From Acidovorax sp. NCPPB 3576 (GTDB lineage: Bacteria > Pseudomonadota > Gammaproteobacteria > Burkholderiales > Burkholderiaceae_C), in contig NZ_CP097267.1 in assembly GCF_028473605.1 (NCBI RefSeq), positions 2,720,501 to 2,784,500 on the forward strand: a DNA stretch of 64,000 bases, in the 5' to 3' direction. The translations under genes and the position numbers were made by a program. Shown here in pieces: positions 42,663 through 51,713 of this stretch; the stretch's first letter is position 1, and each line of letters starts with the position of its first letter. Under the pieces are notes generated by a model. It was not told the origin of the DNA and searched no databases. It saw only the letters and a program-made list of their open reading frames with translations.

Positions 42663-43895
42663 TCAGATCGCCGCAGCGGTGGCGGCCCCGCGGCCCGGCA
42701 GGCACCGCACGGCCAGGGCCGCGGCCGAGGCGGCGGTGGCCAGCGCCACCACCCCCAGCCAGCCCCATTGCGCCAGCGCCAGGCTGCCCAGCGCCGCACC
42801 GGCCGACATGCCCACGAACATGCCGGTGAACAGCAGCGCATTCAGGCGGCTGCGGGCGGCGGGCTCGATGCCGTACACGATGGTCTGGTGCGCCACCAAC
42901 GTCGCCTGCACCCCGAAGTCGAACCCGATGGCGCTCGCCACGATCAGCCCCAGCTGGGCTTGCGGCGGCAGCCAGTGGGCCAGGCCCATGGCGGCAAAGG
43001 AGACCACGGCCAGGCCGGCGCCGAGACGCGTCACCCGCTCCGGGCCGCTGCGGTCGGCGATGCGGCCGGCCAGCGGTGCGGCCAGGGCGCCCGCAGCACC
43101 CGCCAGTCCGAAGGCGCCGGCGGCCGCGCTGCCCAGATGGAAAGAGCCGTGCAGCATCACCGCCAGCGTGGACCAGAACGCGCTGAACCCCAGCGACAGC
43201 AGCCCCTGCGCCCAGGCCGCGCGGCGCAGCGCCCCATGGCGGCGCCACAGGGCCACCATCGAGCCGATCAGCGCGCGGTAGGGCAGCGTGGTCGTGGGCT
43301 CGAACTTCGGCAGGCCGCGCCATGCGGCCACGCCCACCAGCGCAATGGCGCCCGCTGCCGCCACGTACACCGCGCGCCAGCCGAAATGCTCGGCCACGAA
43401 ACCGCTCACCACGCGCGACAGCAAGATGCCCAGCAGCAATCCAGTCATCACCGTGCCGACCACCTTGCCGCGGTGGGCCACCGGCGCCAGCGTGGCCGCG
43501 GCCGGCACCACGTCCTGCGCCAGCGTGGCGGACAGGCCCACCGCCAAACTCGCCACCAGCAGCCAGCCGATGCCCGGCGCAAAGCCGCTCATCAGCAAGG
43601 CCAGGGCCAGCACGGCCGCCTTGGCCAGGATGATGCGGCGGCGGTCGTAGCGGTCGCCCAGCGGGGCCAGCAGCAGGATGCCCAGCGCATAGCCCAGTTG
43701 CGTGAGCGTGGGCACCAGGCCCACCGCCCGGTCGCCGGCATGGATGTCCGCGCCCAGCACGCCCAGCATGGGCTGGCTGTAGTAGAGCGAGGCCACGCTC
43801 AAGCCCGCAGCCGTGGCCAGCAGCAGCAACAGCGGGGCCGGCACGCCCGTGGCGGGGCCACCGGGTTCTGCATGCGCGTTTTGAATGGAAGACAT
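42663..43895 (-). CDS. Major facilitator superfamily transporter
   Basis: A 410-residue membrane protein with twelve predicted helices of the MFS type. The signature GDRYDRRRIILAKAAVLALA after helix 2 and GRIADRSGPERVTRLGA in the second half are characteristic. Drug or sugar export is common for close relatives, but the substrate is unknown. It is divergent from a LysR gene, its likely regulator. Start ATG 43895; an upstream ATG 18 codons earlier has no family support. Confidence 0.9.
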   Translation of the reverse strand: MSSIQNAHAEPGGPATGVPAPLLLLLATAAGLSVASLYYSQPMLGVLGADIHAGDRAVGLVPTLTQLGYALGILLLAPLGDRYDRRRIILAKAAVLALALLMSGFAPGIGWLLVASLAVGLSATLAQDVVPAAATLAPVAHRGKVVGTVMTGLLLGILLSRVVSGFVAEHFGWRAVYVAAAGAIALVGVAAWRGLPKFEPTTTLPYRALIGSMVALWRRHGALRRAAWAQGLLSLGFSAFWSTLAVMLHGSFHLGSAAAGAFGLAGAAGALAAPLAGRIADRSGPERVTRLGAGLAVVSFAAMGLAHWLPPQAQLGLIVASAIGFDFGVQATLVAHQTIVYGIEPAARSRLNALLFTGMFVGMSAGAALGSLALAQWGWLGVVALATAASAAALAVRCLPGRGAATAAAI

Positions 43896-43994
43896 GGGAA
43901 AGACCCTTGAATGAAGAAGCGATGGGCGGAGTTTCTGCGATGCGTTCACCGCTGGGTAGTGGGCTGCGGCGCAGATCTGCTATACGCTCGGCGC

Positions 43995-44987
43995 ATGAAG
44001 CAAGCCGCAGCCACACCCGCCGCCGCCGCCTCCCTTGCCGGGGTGGACCGCATCGAACTGATGCAGACCTTCGTGCGCATCGTCGAGGCCGGCAACCTGT
44101 CGGCCGCCGCGCAGCAGCTGGGCACCAGCCAGCCCACGGTGAGCCGGCGGCTGCAGGCGCTGGAGCGGTCGCTGGGGCTCAAGCTGCTGCAGCGCTCCAC
44201 CCATGTCATGAAGCTCACCGAAGACGGCGAGCGCTGCTTCGCCCACGCCAAGGCACTGCTGGACGACTGGCGCGCGATGGAGGCCGACCTGCGCGGCGCG
44301 CACGACGCCCCGCGCGGCACCCTGCGCGTGCTGGTGCCGCACGCCTTCGGGCAGGAGCAGCTCATCGCGCCGCTGGTGAAATACCTGCGGGAGTATCCCG
44401 AGGTGTCGGTCGAATGGCTGCTGCACGACCGCCGGCCCGACTTCATCGCCGAGGGCATCGACTGCGCGATCCAGGTGGGTGCGGTGGACGACCCCTCCGT
44501 GGTCGCCATCCACCTGGCCGAAGTACCGCGCATCGTCGTCGCGGCGCCGGATTTGCTGCCCGGCGGCACGGTGCCCGAACACGCGAGCGCGCTGCGCGAT
44601 CTGCCCTGGGTGGCCCTGCGCACCTACTACCAGCGCGAGGTGTCCCTCACCCGCGTGCCGGACGGCGTGGTGGAGCGATTCGCCATCCACCCGCGCATGG
44701 GCACCGACAGCCTCTATGCCCTGCGCAGCGCGGCGCTGGCGGGCCTGGGCGCGGCGGTCGCCTCCGCCTGGGCGGTGGAGGCCGACTTGCGCCAGGGCCG
44801 CCTGCGGCACCTGGCGCCCGCGTGGCAGGCGGCGCCGCTGCCGGTGTACCTGGTCTATCCGCATGCGCGGTTCTATCCGGCGCGGCTGCGGCGGTTTCTG
44901 GATGCGATGCGGGCTGCGCTGCCGACCTTGGCCGGCATGAGGGCGCCAGGTGGGGATGGTTGGGCCCTGAGCGGCCGTTTAGCCTAG
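43995..44987 (+). CDS. LysR-family transcriptional regulator
   Basis: A 330-residue LysR regulator with a winged helix (VDRIELMQTFVRIVEAGNLS) and a substrate-binding domain ending near residue 310. It is divergent from the MFS gene over a 99-bp gap, consistent with control of that transporter. The N-terminal 17 Ala-rich residues are non-conserved. Start ATG 43995. Confidence 0.9.
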   Translation: MKQAAATPAAAASLAGVDRIELMQTFVRIVEAGNLSAAAQQLGTSQPTVSRRLQALERSLGLKLLQRSTHVMKLTEDGERCFAHAKALLDDWRAMEADLRGAHDAPRGTLRVLVPHAFGQEQLIAPLVKYLREYPEVSVEWLLHDRRPDFIAEGIDCAIQVGAVDDPSVVAIHLAEVPRIVVAAPDLLPGGTVPEHASALRDLPWVALRTYYQREVSLTRVPDGVVERFAIHPRMGTDSLYALRSAALAGLGAAVASAWAVEADLRQGRLRHLAPAWQAAPLPVYLVYPHARFYPARLRRFLDAMRAALPTLAGMRAPGGDGWALSGRLA

Positions 44988-45013
44988 CTTTTAATGACGC
45001 GAGCGAGGCATCA

Positions 45014-45919
45014 TCAGTCGAAGAAGTCCTCATCGAGCTTTTTGATATAGATCACCTCTTCAACCCGACAACCAATATCGAAGCGGATCATCAGTCGCGT
45101 GAGAAGGAGGCCGTCGATCAGTACGATGCGCTTGCTCAGCATGTCGGCCGTTTCTTTCGCTGCCGGCGAAAAGGTCGACGTCGTGACGAACAGGCCCTTG
45201 TTTGCTTTGAACCTATCTAGCGATCCGAAGAAGTCCCGAATCTCACCTGACGAGACTTTGTTGTCTGTGTAACGCTTTGCCTGCACGTATATCCGATCCA
45301 GGCCCAATGCATCCTGATCTATAACGCCGTCAACACCACCGTCTCCGCTCTTGCCAAGGGCCTTCCCGGCTTCAATCGCTGACCCACCGTAGCCCATGGC
45401 GATTAGGAGTTGCACAACTAGGCGCTCAAAAAAATCTGGAGGTGAGGTGAGAATCTTCGCGAGAAGCTCGGCACTAAGTGATTGCTGAAGCTCGTCACTT
45501 GCAGACCGGATCACCTCATCGGGCGCCAATTCCTTAAAGTTTGTTGGTTCCGATTGCGGCGTGATCGGGCTCACAGACGCCGCTTCTCGGAATGCCTTGA
45601 ACTCGGGAAAGGACTCGAGAAATTTGATATTGATCGTCTGTGGAGGGTTGGCCAGCACAGCCCGGCCCCGATCACTAATCTCGAAGTACGCGCGCTTCGT
45701 GAGTTTGATCAGCCCCGCCTTTCCCAGATAGCTCTTGGCCCAGTTCACGCGGTTAGCGAACGTAGTCTGCTTGCCCGAAGGTAGAAGCTCTGATAGCTCA
45801 GCCTCAGTCAAAGCGAGCTTGGCTCCCAGCAGGCCGACGACATCAGAGATACGCACCTCACCGGCAGCAGACTCCCTGAGCACTGGAAGCATCAATGACT
45901 GAAAGTCTGGAATCGCCAT
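45014..45919 (-). CDS. Mrr-like type IV restriction endonuclease
   Basis: A 301-residue protein with an N-terminal winged-helix domain and a C-terminal PD-(D/E)xK nuclease domain. Catalytic residues appear in GKSGDGGVDGVI and YVQAKRYTD. Mrr-type enzymes cleave methylated foreign DNA. The gene has lower GC and different codon use than its neighbours and sits among sulfur and MFS genes without a methylase, which suggests horizontal acquisition. The stop is near the end of the LysR gene. Confidence 0.88.
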   Translation of the reverse strand: MAIPDFQSLMLPVLRESAAGEVRISDVVGLLGAKLALTEAELSELLPSGKQTTFANRVNWAKSYLGKAGLIKLTKRAYFEISDRGRAVLANPPQTINIKFLESFPEFKAFREAASVSPITPQSEPTNFKELAPDEVIRSASDELQQSLSAELLAKILTSPPDFFERLVVQLLIAMGYGGSAIEAGKALGKSGDGGVDGVIDQDALGLDRIYVQAKRYTDNKVSSGEIRDFFGSLDRFKANKGLFVTTSTFSPAAKETADMLSKRIVLIDGLLLTRLMIRFDIGCRVEEVIYIKKLDEDFFD

Positions 45920-46346
45920 AGTGAGATCTCCTCCTCGTTACTTTGTTGCAGGAGAATTCTACGGGTACCGTTTCAGACGTTTGTGGCTACTCTTCAATGG
46001 CTCGCGAGGATCGGAAAGCAGTCGCCTTTGAATGCTCGCTTCCAGCCAAAGCAGCCACCTCCGCATGCTCTCTAAGCAGGCTGGTGACGCCTACGGCTTT
46101 CAATTGACCGCCGACACCTGCTGCGCATTTTTCAACGATGCGTTCACCAAGATCAGTGCGTTTCACAGCTGCAATCACCATACCGATTGCAACGGGCACT
46201 TGCATCCGCCCTATCGTGCATTGCCAAGCCCCATCAATCACGAAGATTAGGCAGGGTTCAATTCGACTTCTTCAGTTGACCGCGCACTGATACGAGGCGC
46301 ACCCCGCCCCAGGCGCAAGAGGCGGAAGGACGCTATCGACATAGAT
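45920..46346. other. Low-similarity spacer after Mrr, probable gene remnant
   Basis: About 430 bp between the Mrr start and the LLM oxidoreductase stop. It has lower GC than the flanks and one weak minus-strand reading frame (45987-46241). No intact gene, terminator or inverted-repeat end of a transposon is visible, so it looks like debris from a past insertion. Confidence 0.4.
45987..46241 (-). CDS. Short hypothetical ORF in the Mrr island
   Basis: An 84-codon frame beginning MIDGAWQCTIGRMQVPVAIG. I do not recognise a domain. It lacks a clear ribosome-binding site, and its sequence is of the anomalous composition of the island. It may be a degraded fragment of a larger protein or not expressed at all. 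Confidence 0.25.
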   Translation of the reverse strand: MIDGAWQCTIGRMQVPVAIGMVIAAVKRTDLGERIVEKCAAGVGGQLKAVGVTSLLREHAEVAALAGSEHSKATAFRSSRAIEE

Positions 46347-47453
46347 TCACGCCACCTTCAACGCCGCCCGGTTGGCATTCACCCGATCCCGCTCGGCCAC
46401 CTTGGCACGCACCAGCGGCAGCAGTTCCCTGCCGTACTCGATGGCGTCCACCAGCGGGTCGAAGCCGCGGATCAGGAACGTGGTGATCCCTAAGTCGTAG
46501 TACTTGAGCAGCGCGTCGGCCACCTGCTCGGGCGTGCCCACGAGCGAGGTCGAGTTGGACCGCCCGCCGGTCTCGCGTGCGATGGCCGTCCACAGCCGCT
46601 CGTCCACGCGGTCGCCCTTGGCTGCATCGGCCAGCAGGCGCTGCGCGCCCTCGCTCTGCTGCGGGCCGGTGCCGCGTGCATAGCCCTGGGGCACGCCCAG
46701 GCGGCGGGTGGCTTCCAGGATCTGGTCGGCGCGGGCCCAGGCTTCTTCCTCGGTGCGGCCCAGGATGGGGCGGAACGAGATGCTGAACTCGATGTGCCGG
46801 CCATGCTGCGCGGCCTCGGCACGCACCTGGCGCACCAGGTCGCCGGCCTGGGCCAGCGACTCGCCCCACAGCGCATACACGTCGGCATGCCTGCCGGCCA
46901 CCTTCAGTGCGGGGGCGGATGCGCCGCCGAAATAGATGGGCACGTAAGGCGCCTGCAGGGGCTTGACCTCGGACGTGGCGCCTTTCACCTGGTAGTAGGT
47001 GCCATGGTGGTCGAAGGGGCGGTCTTCGGTCCACACGCGCCGCAGCAGCGTGAGGTATTCGTCGGTGCGGGCATAGCGCTCGTCGTGGCTCAAGAAATCG
47101 CCATCGCGCTGCTGGTCGGCATCGGAGCCGCCCGAGATGTAGTGCACCGCCACGCGGCCGCCGGTGTAGTGGTCCAGCGTGGCCAGTTGGCGCGCGGCCA
47201 GGGTCGGCGCCACGAAGCCGGGGCGGTGCGCCAGCAGGAAAGCGATTTTCTGCGTGACTGAGGCAGCGTAGGCCACCGTCAGCAGCGTGTCGGGGCCGGT
47301 GCCGCTGGCAGGCACCAGGATGCGGTCGAAGCCCGCGTGCTCATGCGCCTGGGCAAAGGCCCGCACATAGGCCGGGTCCACGGCCGGGCCCTTGCGGGCG
47401 ATGGTTTCCGACACTTCGTGCGGCTGGATCATGCCGATGAACTGAACACCCAT
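46347..47453 (-). CDS. LLM-class flavin monooxygenase (SsuD/SfnG-like)
   Basis: A 368-residue luciferase-like FMNH2-dependent monooxygenase. Recognisable are the LLAHRPGFVAPTLAARQLAT and HYISGGSDADQQRDGDFLSH blocks, like alkanesulfonate (SsuD) or dimethyl-sulfone (SfnG) monooxygenases, which release sulfite. It needs an FMN reductase; the SsuE-like protein at 28.6 kb is a candidate. Start ATG 47453, with AAGGAG 8 bases upstream. It is divergent from the dioxygenase-rhodanese pair. Confidence 0.85.
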   Translation of the reverse strand: MGVQFIGMIQPHEVSETIARKGPAVDPAYVRAFAQAHEHAGFDRILVPASGTGPDTLLTVAYAASVTQKIAFLLAHRPGFVAPTLAARQLATLDHYTGGRVAVHYISGGSDADQQRDGDFLSHDERYARTDEYLTLLRRVWTEDRPFDHHGTYYQVKGATSEVKPLQAPYVPIYFGGASAPALKVAGRHADVYALWGESLAQAGDLVRQVRAEAAQHGRHIEFSISFRPILGRTEEEAWARADQILEATRRLGVPQGYARGTGPQQSEGAQRLLADAAKGDRVDERLWTAIARETGGRSNSTSLVGTPEQVADALLKYYDLGITTFLIRGFDPLVDAIEYGRELLPLVRAKVAERDRVNANRAALKVA

Positions 47454-47525
47454 GGGAGACTCCTTGAAGGTACGTGAGACAGACAGACAGCAAGCCGCCG
47501 ATGATGGGCACCGCCCCCGCCCGCG

Positions 47526-47560
47526 CCAAAGAAGAAAACCGCCTGTGGTCATTCGGTTTT
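47526..47560. promoter_or_regulatory. Operator candidate between the monooxygenase and dioxygenase genes
   Basis: AAAACCG (47535-47541) and CGGTTTT (47554-47560) are a perfect 7-bp inverted repeat with a 12-bp spacer. It overlaps CCAAAGAAGAAAACC, loosely similar to the sulfur operators. It lies between two divergent sulfur genes and would suit joint control. Confidence 0.4.
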
Positions 47561-47665
47561 TGCCAGAGGACGCCGTTTGCTCCGGCTCGGAAGAAAGAAG
47601 AAAAACATGCATGCATATGAAAAACCCGCTTCCCTTGCGGACGGCTGCGCTGGTGCAATGGCGGC

Positions 47666-48352
47666 ATGCCACCTTCTTCCTCTTCGCCCACCCCTTCCCT
47701 GAACGCCCTGCCGAACACCGCCCGCCTGCGCCACTTCGTGCAGCAGATCGCCGCCCTGCTGGAGCACCGGCCGGCAGAGGCCGACATCCTGACGCGCGGG
47801 GGCGCGCTGCTGGCCGACCTGGTCGCACACGACGACTGGCTGCCGCCGGACTTCGCCCGGCCCGATGCCGAGCGCTACCAGCAATACCTGCTGCACGCCG
47901 ATGCGCTGGGGCGCTTTTCGGTGGTGAGCTTCGTCTGGGGGCCGGGCCAGTCCACGCCGATCCATGACCACACGGTGTGGGGCCTGGTCGGCATGCTGCG
48001 CGGCGCAGAGCTGTCTCAAGCCTACGGGCAGGACGCCGATGGGCAGTGGCAGCCCCGCGGTGCGCCCCATCGGCTGCAGCCGGGCGACACCGAAGCCGTG
48101 TCGCCCACCATCGGCGATGTGCACCGCGTGAGCAACGCCCTGGCCGATGAGACATCGATCAGCATCCATGTGTACGGCGCCAACATCGGGGCCGTGCGGC
48201 GATCGGTGTACCGGGAAGACGGTTCGGTGCGCCCCTTCGTCTCGGGCTACAGCAACGACACGTTGCCCAACCTCTGGAACCAGCCGCTCGCCAGCCCGGC
48301 CTCCCACACCGCGTCCACTTCCGTGGCCCCCACTGCCTTTGCCGCCCCATGA
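47666..48352 (+). CDS. Cysteine dioxygenase-family thiol dioxygenase
   Basis: A 228-residue cupin non-heme iron enzyme. The iron ligands are His100 and His102 in IHDHTVWGLVG and His153 in DVHRVSN. Family members oxidise cysteine, 3-mercaptopropionate or mercaptosuccinate to sulfinates; the substrate is not fixed by these motifs. It overlaps the four-rhodanese gene by 4 bases (ATGA), so the two are co-translated. It is divergent from the flavin monooxygenase. Confidence 0.88.
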   Translation: MPPSSSSPTPSLNALPNTARLRHFVQQIAALLEHRPAEADILTRGGALLADLVAHDDWLPPDFARPDAERYQQYLLHADALGRFSVVSFVWGPGQSTPIHDHTVWGLVGMLRGAELSQAYGQDADGQWQPRGAPHRLQPGDTEAVSPTIGDVHRVSNALADETSISIHVYGANIGAVRRSVYREDGSVRPFVSGYSNDTLPNLWNQPLASPASHTASTSVAPTAFAAP

Positions 48353-49968
48353 GTGCCATCCCCGACACCCACGCCTTCGCGTTCACCGCCACCCGGCCCC
48401 ACCAGGTCCGCCAGGCCCTTGTCGATCAGCAAGAGATCGCCCTGCTCGACGTGCGCGAAGAAGCCCCGTTCGCCGAAGGCCACCCGCTCTTCGCCGCCAA
48501 TCTGCCAGCCGGCCGGATCGAACTCGACGCCTGGACCCGCATTCCCCGCAAGACCACGCCCATCGTGGTGTACGACAACGGCGAAGGCCTGGCCGAGCCC
48601 GCGGCACGCACCCTGCGCGCGCTGGGCTACACCGAGGTGTCGCTGCTGGAAGGCGGCCTGCAGGGCTGGAAGGACTCCGGCGGCGAACTCTTCATCGACG
48701 TGAACGTGCCCAGCAAGGCCTTCGGCGAACTGGTCGAAAGCGAGCGCCACACGCCGTCGCTTGCGGCCGAGGAGGTGCAGGCGCTGCTGCAGGCCAAGGC
48801 CGACGTGGTGGTGCTGGATGCGCGCCGCTTCGACGAATACCAGACCATGAACATCCCGGGTGGCATCAGCGTGCCCGGGGCGGAGCTGGTGCTGCGCGCC
48901 CAGGCGCTTGCGCCCGATCCGGCCACCCGCATCATCGTGAACTGTGCCGGGCGCACGCGCAGCATCATCGGCACGCAGTCGCTGGTGAATGCGGGCCTGC
49001 CCAACCCCGTGGCCGCGCTGCGCAACGGCACCATCGGGTGGCTGCTGGCCGGCCAGGCGCTGGAGCATGGCGCCGACCGCCGCTTCCTGCCCGTGCCGCC
49101 GGAGCAGCGCGCCACGGCCGCCGCCCGCGCGCGCGCCGTGGCGGACCGCGCTGGCGTGCGCCGCGCAAGCCCCGCCGATCTGGCGCGGTTTGCCGCGGAG
49201 GCCGGCCGCACCACCTACCGCTTCGACGTGCGCACGCCCGAAGAGTACGAGGCCGGCCACCTGCCAGGCTTCAAAAGCGCGCCGGGCGGCCAGCTCGTGC
49301 AGGAAACCGACCACGCGGTGCCCGTGCGCGGCGCCCGCATCGTGCTGGCCGACGACGATGGCACGCGAGCGAACATGACCGCCTCCTGGCTGGCCCAGAT
49401 GGGCTGGGACGTATGGGTGCTGGACGGCGCCGACCCCGCCGCCGCGCTGGAGACGGGCCAGCCCCCGCCGCTCACGCCCGAGCCGCACGGCCCGCTGACC
49501 TGGGTAGCGCCCCGCCAGCTCGCGCGCTGGCTGCGGGAAGAGCCCGAAGGGCACACGGCCGTTCTGGATTTCACCGCCAGCGCCCAATACGTTCGGCGCC
49601 ACATCCCCGGTGCCTGGTTCGTCCTGCGATCCCAGTTGGCGCAGGCACTGGAACACGTGCCGCCCGCCAGCCGCTATGTGCTGACCTGCGGCACCAGCGC
49701 CCTCGCCCGCCATGCCGCCGAAGCCGTCGCCCGGCTGACCGGCGCGCCCACGGCCGTGCTTCAAGGCGGCACCCTGGCATGGATCGAAGAAAACCTGCCC
49801 CTGGAGCATGGCGAGACGCGCCTGGCCTCCCCGCGCATCGACCGCTACCGCCGCCCGTACGAAGGCACCGACGCCCCGCGCGAGGCCATGCAGGGCTATC
49901 TGGATTGGGAGTTCGGGCTCGTGGAGCAGCTGGCGCGCGATGGCACGCACGGTTTTGCCGTCGCGTGA
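48349..49968 (+). CDS. Four-domain rhodanese protein
   Basis: A 539-residue protein with four rhodanese domains (about residues 10-118, 135-240, 275-370 and 385-480). Domains 2 and 4 have a catalytic cysteine: Cys199 in VNCAGRTRS and Cys447 in VLTCGTSA. Domains 1 and 3 have aspartate at this site (VVYDNGEG, VLADDDGT) and look inactive. It is translationally coupled to the thiol dioxygenase, so persulfide or thiosulfate transfer linked to thiol oxidation is likely. The exact reaction is unknown. Confidence 0.88.
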   Translation: MSAIPDTHAFAFTATRPHQVRQALVDQQEIALLDVREEAPFAEGHPLFAANLPAGRIELDAWTRIPRKTTPIVVYDNGEGLAEPAARTLRALGYTEVSLLEGGLQGWKDSGGELFIDVNVPSKAFGELVESERHTPSLAAEEVQALLQAKADVVVLDARRFDEYQTMNIPGGISVPGAELVLRAQALAPDPATRIIVNCAGRTRSIIGTQSLVNAGLPNPVAALRNGTIGWLLAGQALEHGADRRFLPVPPEQRATAAARARAVADRAGVRRASPADLARFAAEAGRTTYRFDVRTPEEYEAGHLPGFKSAPGGQLVQETDHAVPVRGARIVLADDDGTRANMTASWLAQMGWDVWVLDGADPAAALETGQPPPLTPEPHGPLTWVAPRQLARWLREEPEGHTAVLDFTASAQYVRRHIPGAWFVLRSQLAQALEHVPPASRYVLTCGTSALARHAAEAVARLTGAPTAVLQGGTLAWIEENLPLEHGETRLASPRIDRYRRPYEGTDAPREAMQGYLDWEFGLVEQLARDGTHGFAVA

Positions 49969-49972
49969 AGGA

Positions 49973-49996
49973 TTTGCTATTTAATTGATAGCACTC
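49973..49996 (+). repeat. Dispersed AT-rich repeat, truncated copy 6
   Basis: TTTGCTATTTAATTGATAGC then AC carries only the first half (AT-rich palindrome) of the repeat, then diverges. It begins within 5 bp of the rhodanese stop codon. Confidence 0.5.
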
Positions 49997-50096
49997 CAGA
50001 CATGGAATCCGCCGGCATCGGGCCAAAAAGGCTTCAAGCTTTCGGCTTGACGCCCCACTGCCGCCATCGCCTGCGGCCGCCCGATCCACCGATCGA

Positions 50097-50549
50097 TCAC
50101 CGCGCGGTGGCGGCAAGACAGGGCTTCAACACCGCCTCGAAATCGTTCATCGCCTGCGCCGCCCCCAGGTCGGCGAGGTAGGCGCCACCGGCCTTGAGGT
50201 CCAGCGTGGCCTCGCCGGCCCCGGGCGGGCGTTCGATGCGCACACGAAAGCCGCTGCGGTTCCACTCCTGAAAGTGGCCCGACTCCAGCAGGCCCTGTGC
50301 ATCGTCCCTGCGCGTGATCCCGGGCCAGGCACTGCCGGTCTCGGACAAGCGCGCCAGGCCGGCCACGGCGCAGTCGAACAACTGCGGATTGGGCAGGTCG
50401 GCGGGCACAGCCACAACGCGCGATGCGCTCGGCGGATACCCCGCAGCGCCGGTCAACGCGCAGGCCGACAGCGCGCAGGCCAGGCTGGCCGCCACGCCCA
50501 TGGAGAGCCATCGAATCCTGGAACGAGGCGGCGTCGCGCGCTTGGGCAT
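50097..50549 (-). CDS. Small putative lipoprotein
   Basis: A 150-residue protein with a positively charged N-terminus, hydrophobic stretch and lipobox LSAC (Cys at residue 30). After it come ALTGAAGYPPSASRVVAVPA and a C-terminal domain ending ALNDFEAVLKPCL-like (residues near 140). The function is unknown. I chose the ATG at 50549 because the signal peptide then has normal length. It stands alone, divergent from a pseudouridine synthase gene. Confidence 0.7.
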   Translation of the reverse strand: MPKRATPPRSRIRWLSMGVAASLACALSACALTGAAGYPPSASRVVAVPADLPNPQLFDCAVAGLARLSETGSAWPGITRRDDAQGLLESGHFQEWNRSGFRVRIERPPGAGEATLDLKAGGAYLADLGAAQAMNDFEAVLKPCLAATAR

Positions 50550-50695
50550 GTCAGTTCCCTTTGGTGAAAGATTCGGGCCCCTAATGGACCATGCCGGGCC
50601 ATTCCAGCCAATCCCCCTTCGGTGGGGAGCCGCGAAATCGGCAGGGTGCGGCGGCACCGGGCCCAGACAGGGCGGCTCACTACAATCGGCGCGCC

Positions 50696-51607
50696 ATGCA
50701 CAACCGCCACGATCCCCGCGTCCTGCCCATGCGCGACGGGGTGAGCCCCAGTTGCGTGGCGCTGCCCTCCGTGGGGCAAGGCAGCCTGCTGGACTTTTTG
50801 GCGGAACGCTTGCCCACCGTGGGCCGAGAAGGCTGGCGGCAGCGCATGGCGGCGGGAGAGGTGGTCGATGAGTTCGGCATGGCCGCCACGCCCGAGCGGC
50901 CTTTCGCCCCCGGCATCCGGCTGTATTACTACCGCGCGCTAGAGCAGGAAATCGCCATTCCGTTCGAGGAAGCCGTGCTCTACCGGGACGATCACATCCT
51001 GGTGGCCGACAAGCCGCATTTCCTGCCCGTGGTGCCCACGGGCCCTTACCTGCAGCACACGCTGCTCGTGCGGCTCAAACGCCGCCTGAACCTGCCCGAC
51101 CTCACCCCCGTGCACCGCATCGACCGGGACACGGCCGGGCTGGTGCTGTTCTCGGTGCAGCGCGAAACGCGCGGGGCGTACCAGGCCCTGTTCCGCGACC
51201 GCCGCATCGCCAAGACCTACGAAGCCGTCGCACCCTGGCGCGACGACCTGGCGTTTCCCCGCGAGCACGCCAGCCGCATGGATGAAAGCCCGCAGTTCTT
51301 TCGCATGCAGGAAGTGCCGGGGGCGCCCAACACGCTCACGCGCATCGAGGTGCTGCAGGTGGCCGGTGCCTGGGCCCGCTACCGCCTGTCGCCCGTGACG
51401 GGCAAGCGCCACCAGTTGCGCGTGCACATGGCCGCGCTGGGGTTGCCGCTGCGCGGCGACGCGTTCTATCCCGTGGTCAACGATCCGCCCGAGGGCGACT
51501 TTTCGCAGCCGCTGCAGTTGCTGGCGCGTTCGCTGGTGTTCCACGACCCCGTCACCGGAGTGCCCCGGCGTTTCGACAGTGCGCGGGAATTGGGCGCCTT
51601 GGAATGA
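50696..51607 (+). CDS. RluA-family RNA pseudouridine synthase
   Basis: A 303-residue pseudouridine synthase. The catalytic aspartate lies in PVHRIDRDTAGLVLF, and KTYEAV and GKRHQLRVHMAALGLPL are further family blocks. RluA-subfamily members modify 23S rRNA or tRNA; which position here is unclear. The N-terminal 70 residues resemble an S4-like domain. Start ATG 50696. Confidence 0.88.
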   Translation: MHNRHDPRVLPMRDGVSPSCVALPSVGQGSLLDFLAERLPTVGREGWRQRMAAGEVVDEFGMAATPERPFAPGIRLYYYRALEQEIAIPFEEAVLYRDDHILVADKPHFLPVVPTGPYLQHTLLVRLKRRLNLPDLTPVHRIDRDTAGLVLFSVQRETRGAYQALFRDRRIAKTYEAVAPWRDDLAFPREHASRMDESPQFFRMQEVPGAPNTLTRIEVLQVAGAWARYRLSPVTGKRHQLRVHMAALGLPLRGDAFYPVVNDPPEGDFSQPLQLLARSLVFHDPVTGVPRRFDSARELGALE

Positions 51608-51713
51608 CCCTCATGCCGCCCTGTGGCCCGGGCGGGTGACCCGCGACGGGCTGCATCTGCACGGCTAAACCGCGCCCCGGGGGCTGCTTCGCACGGCTTG
51701 GGCGAGCCAGCCC

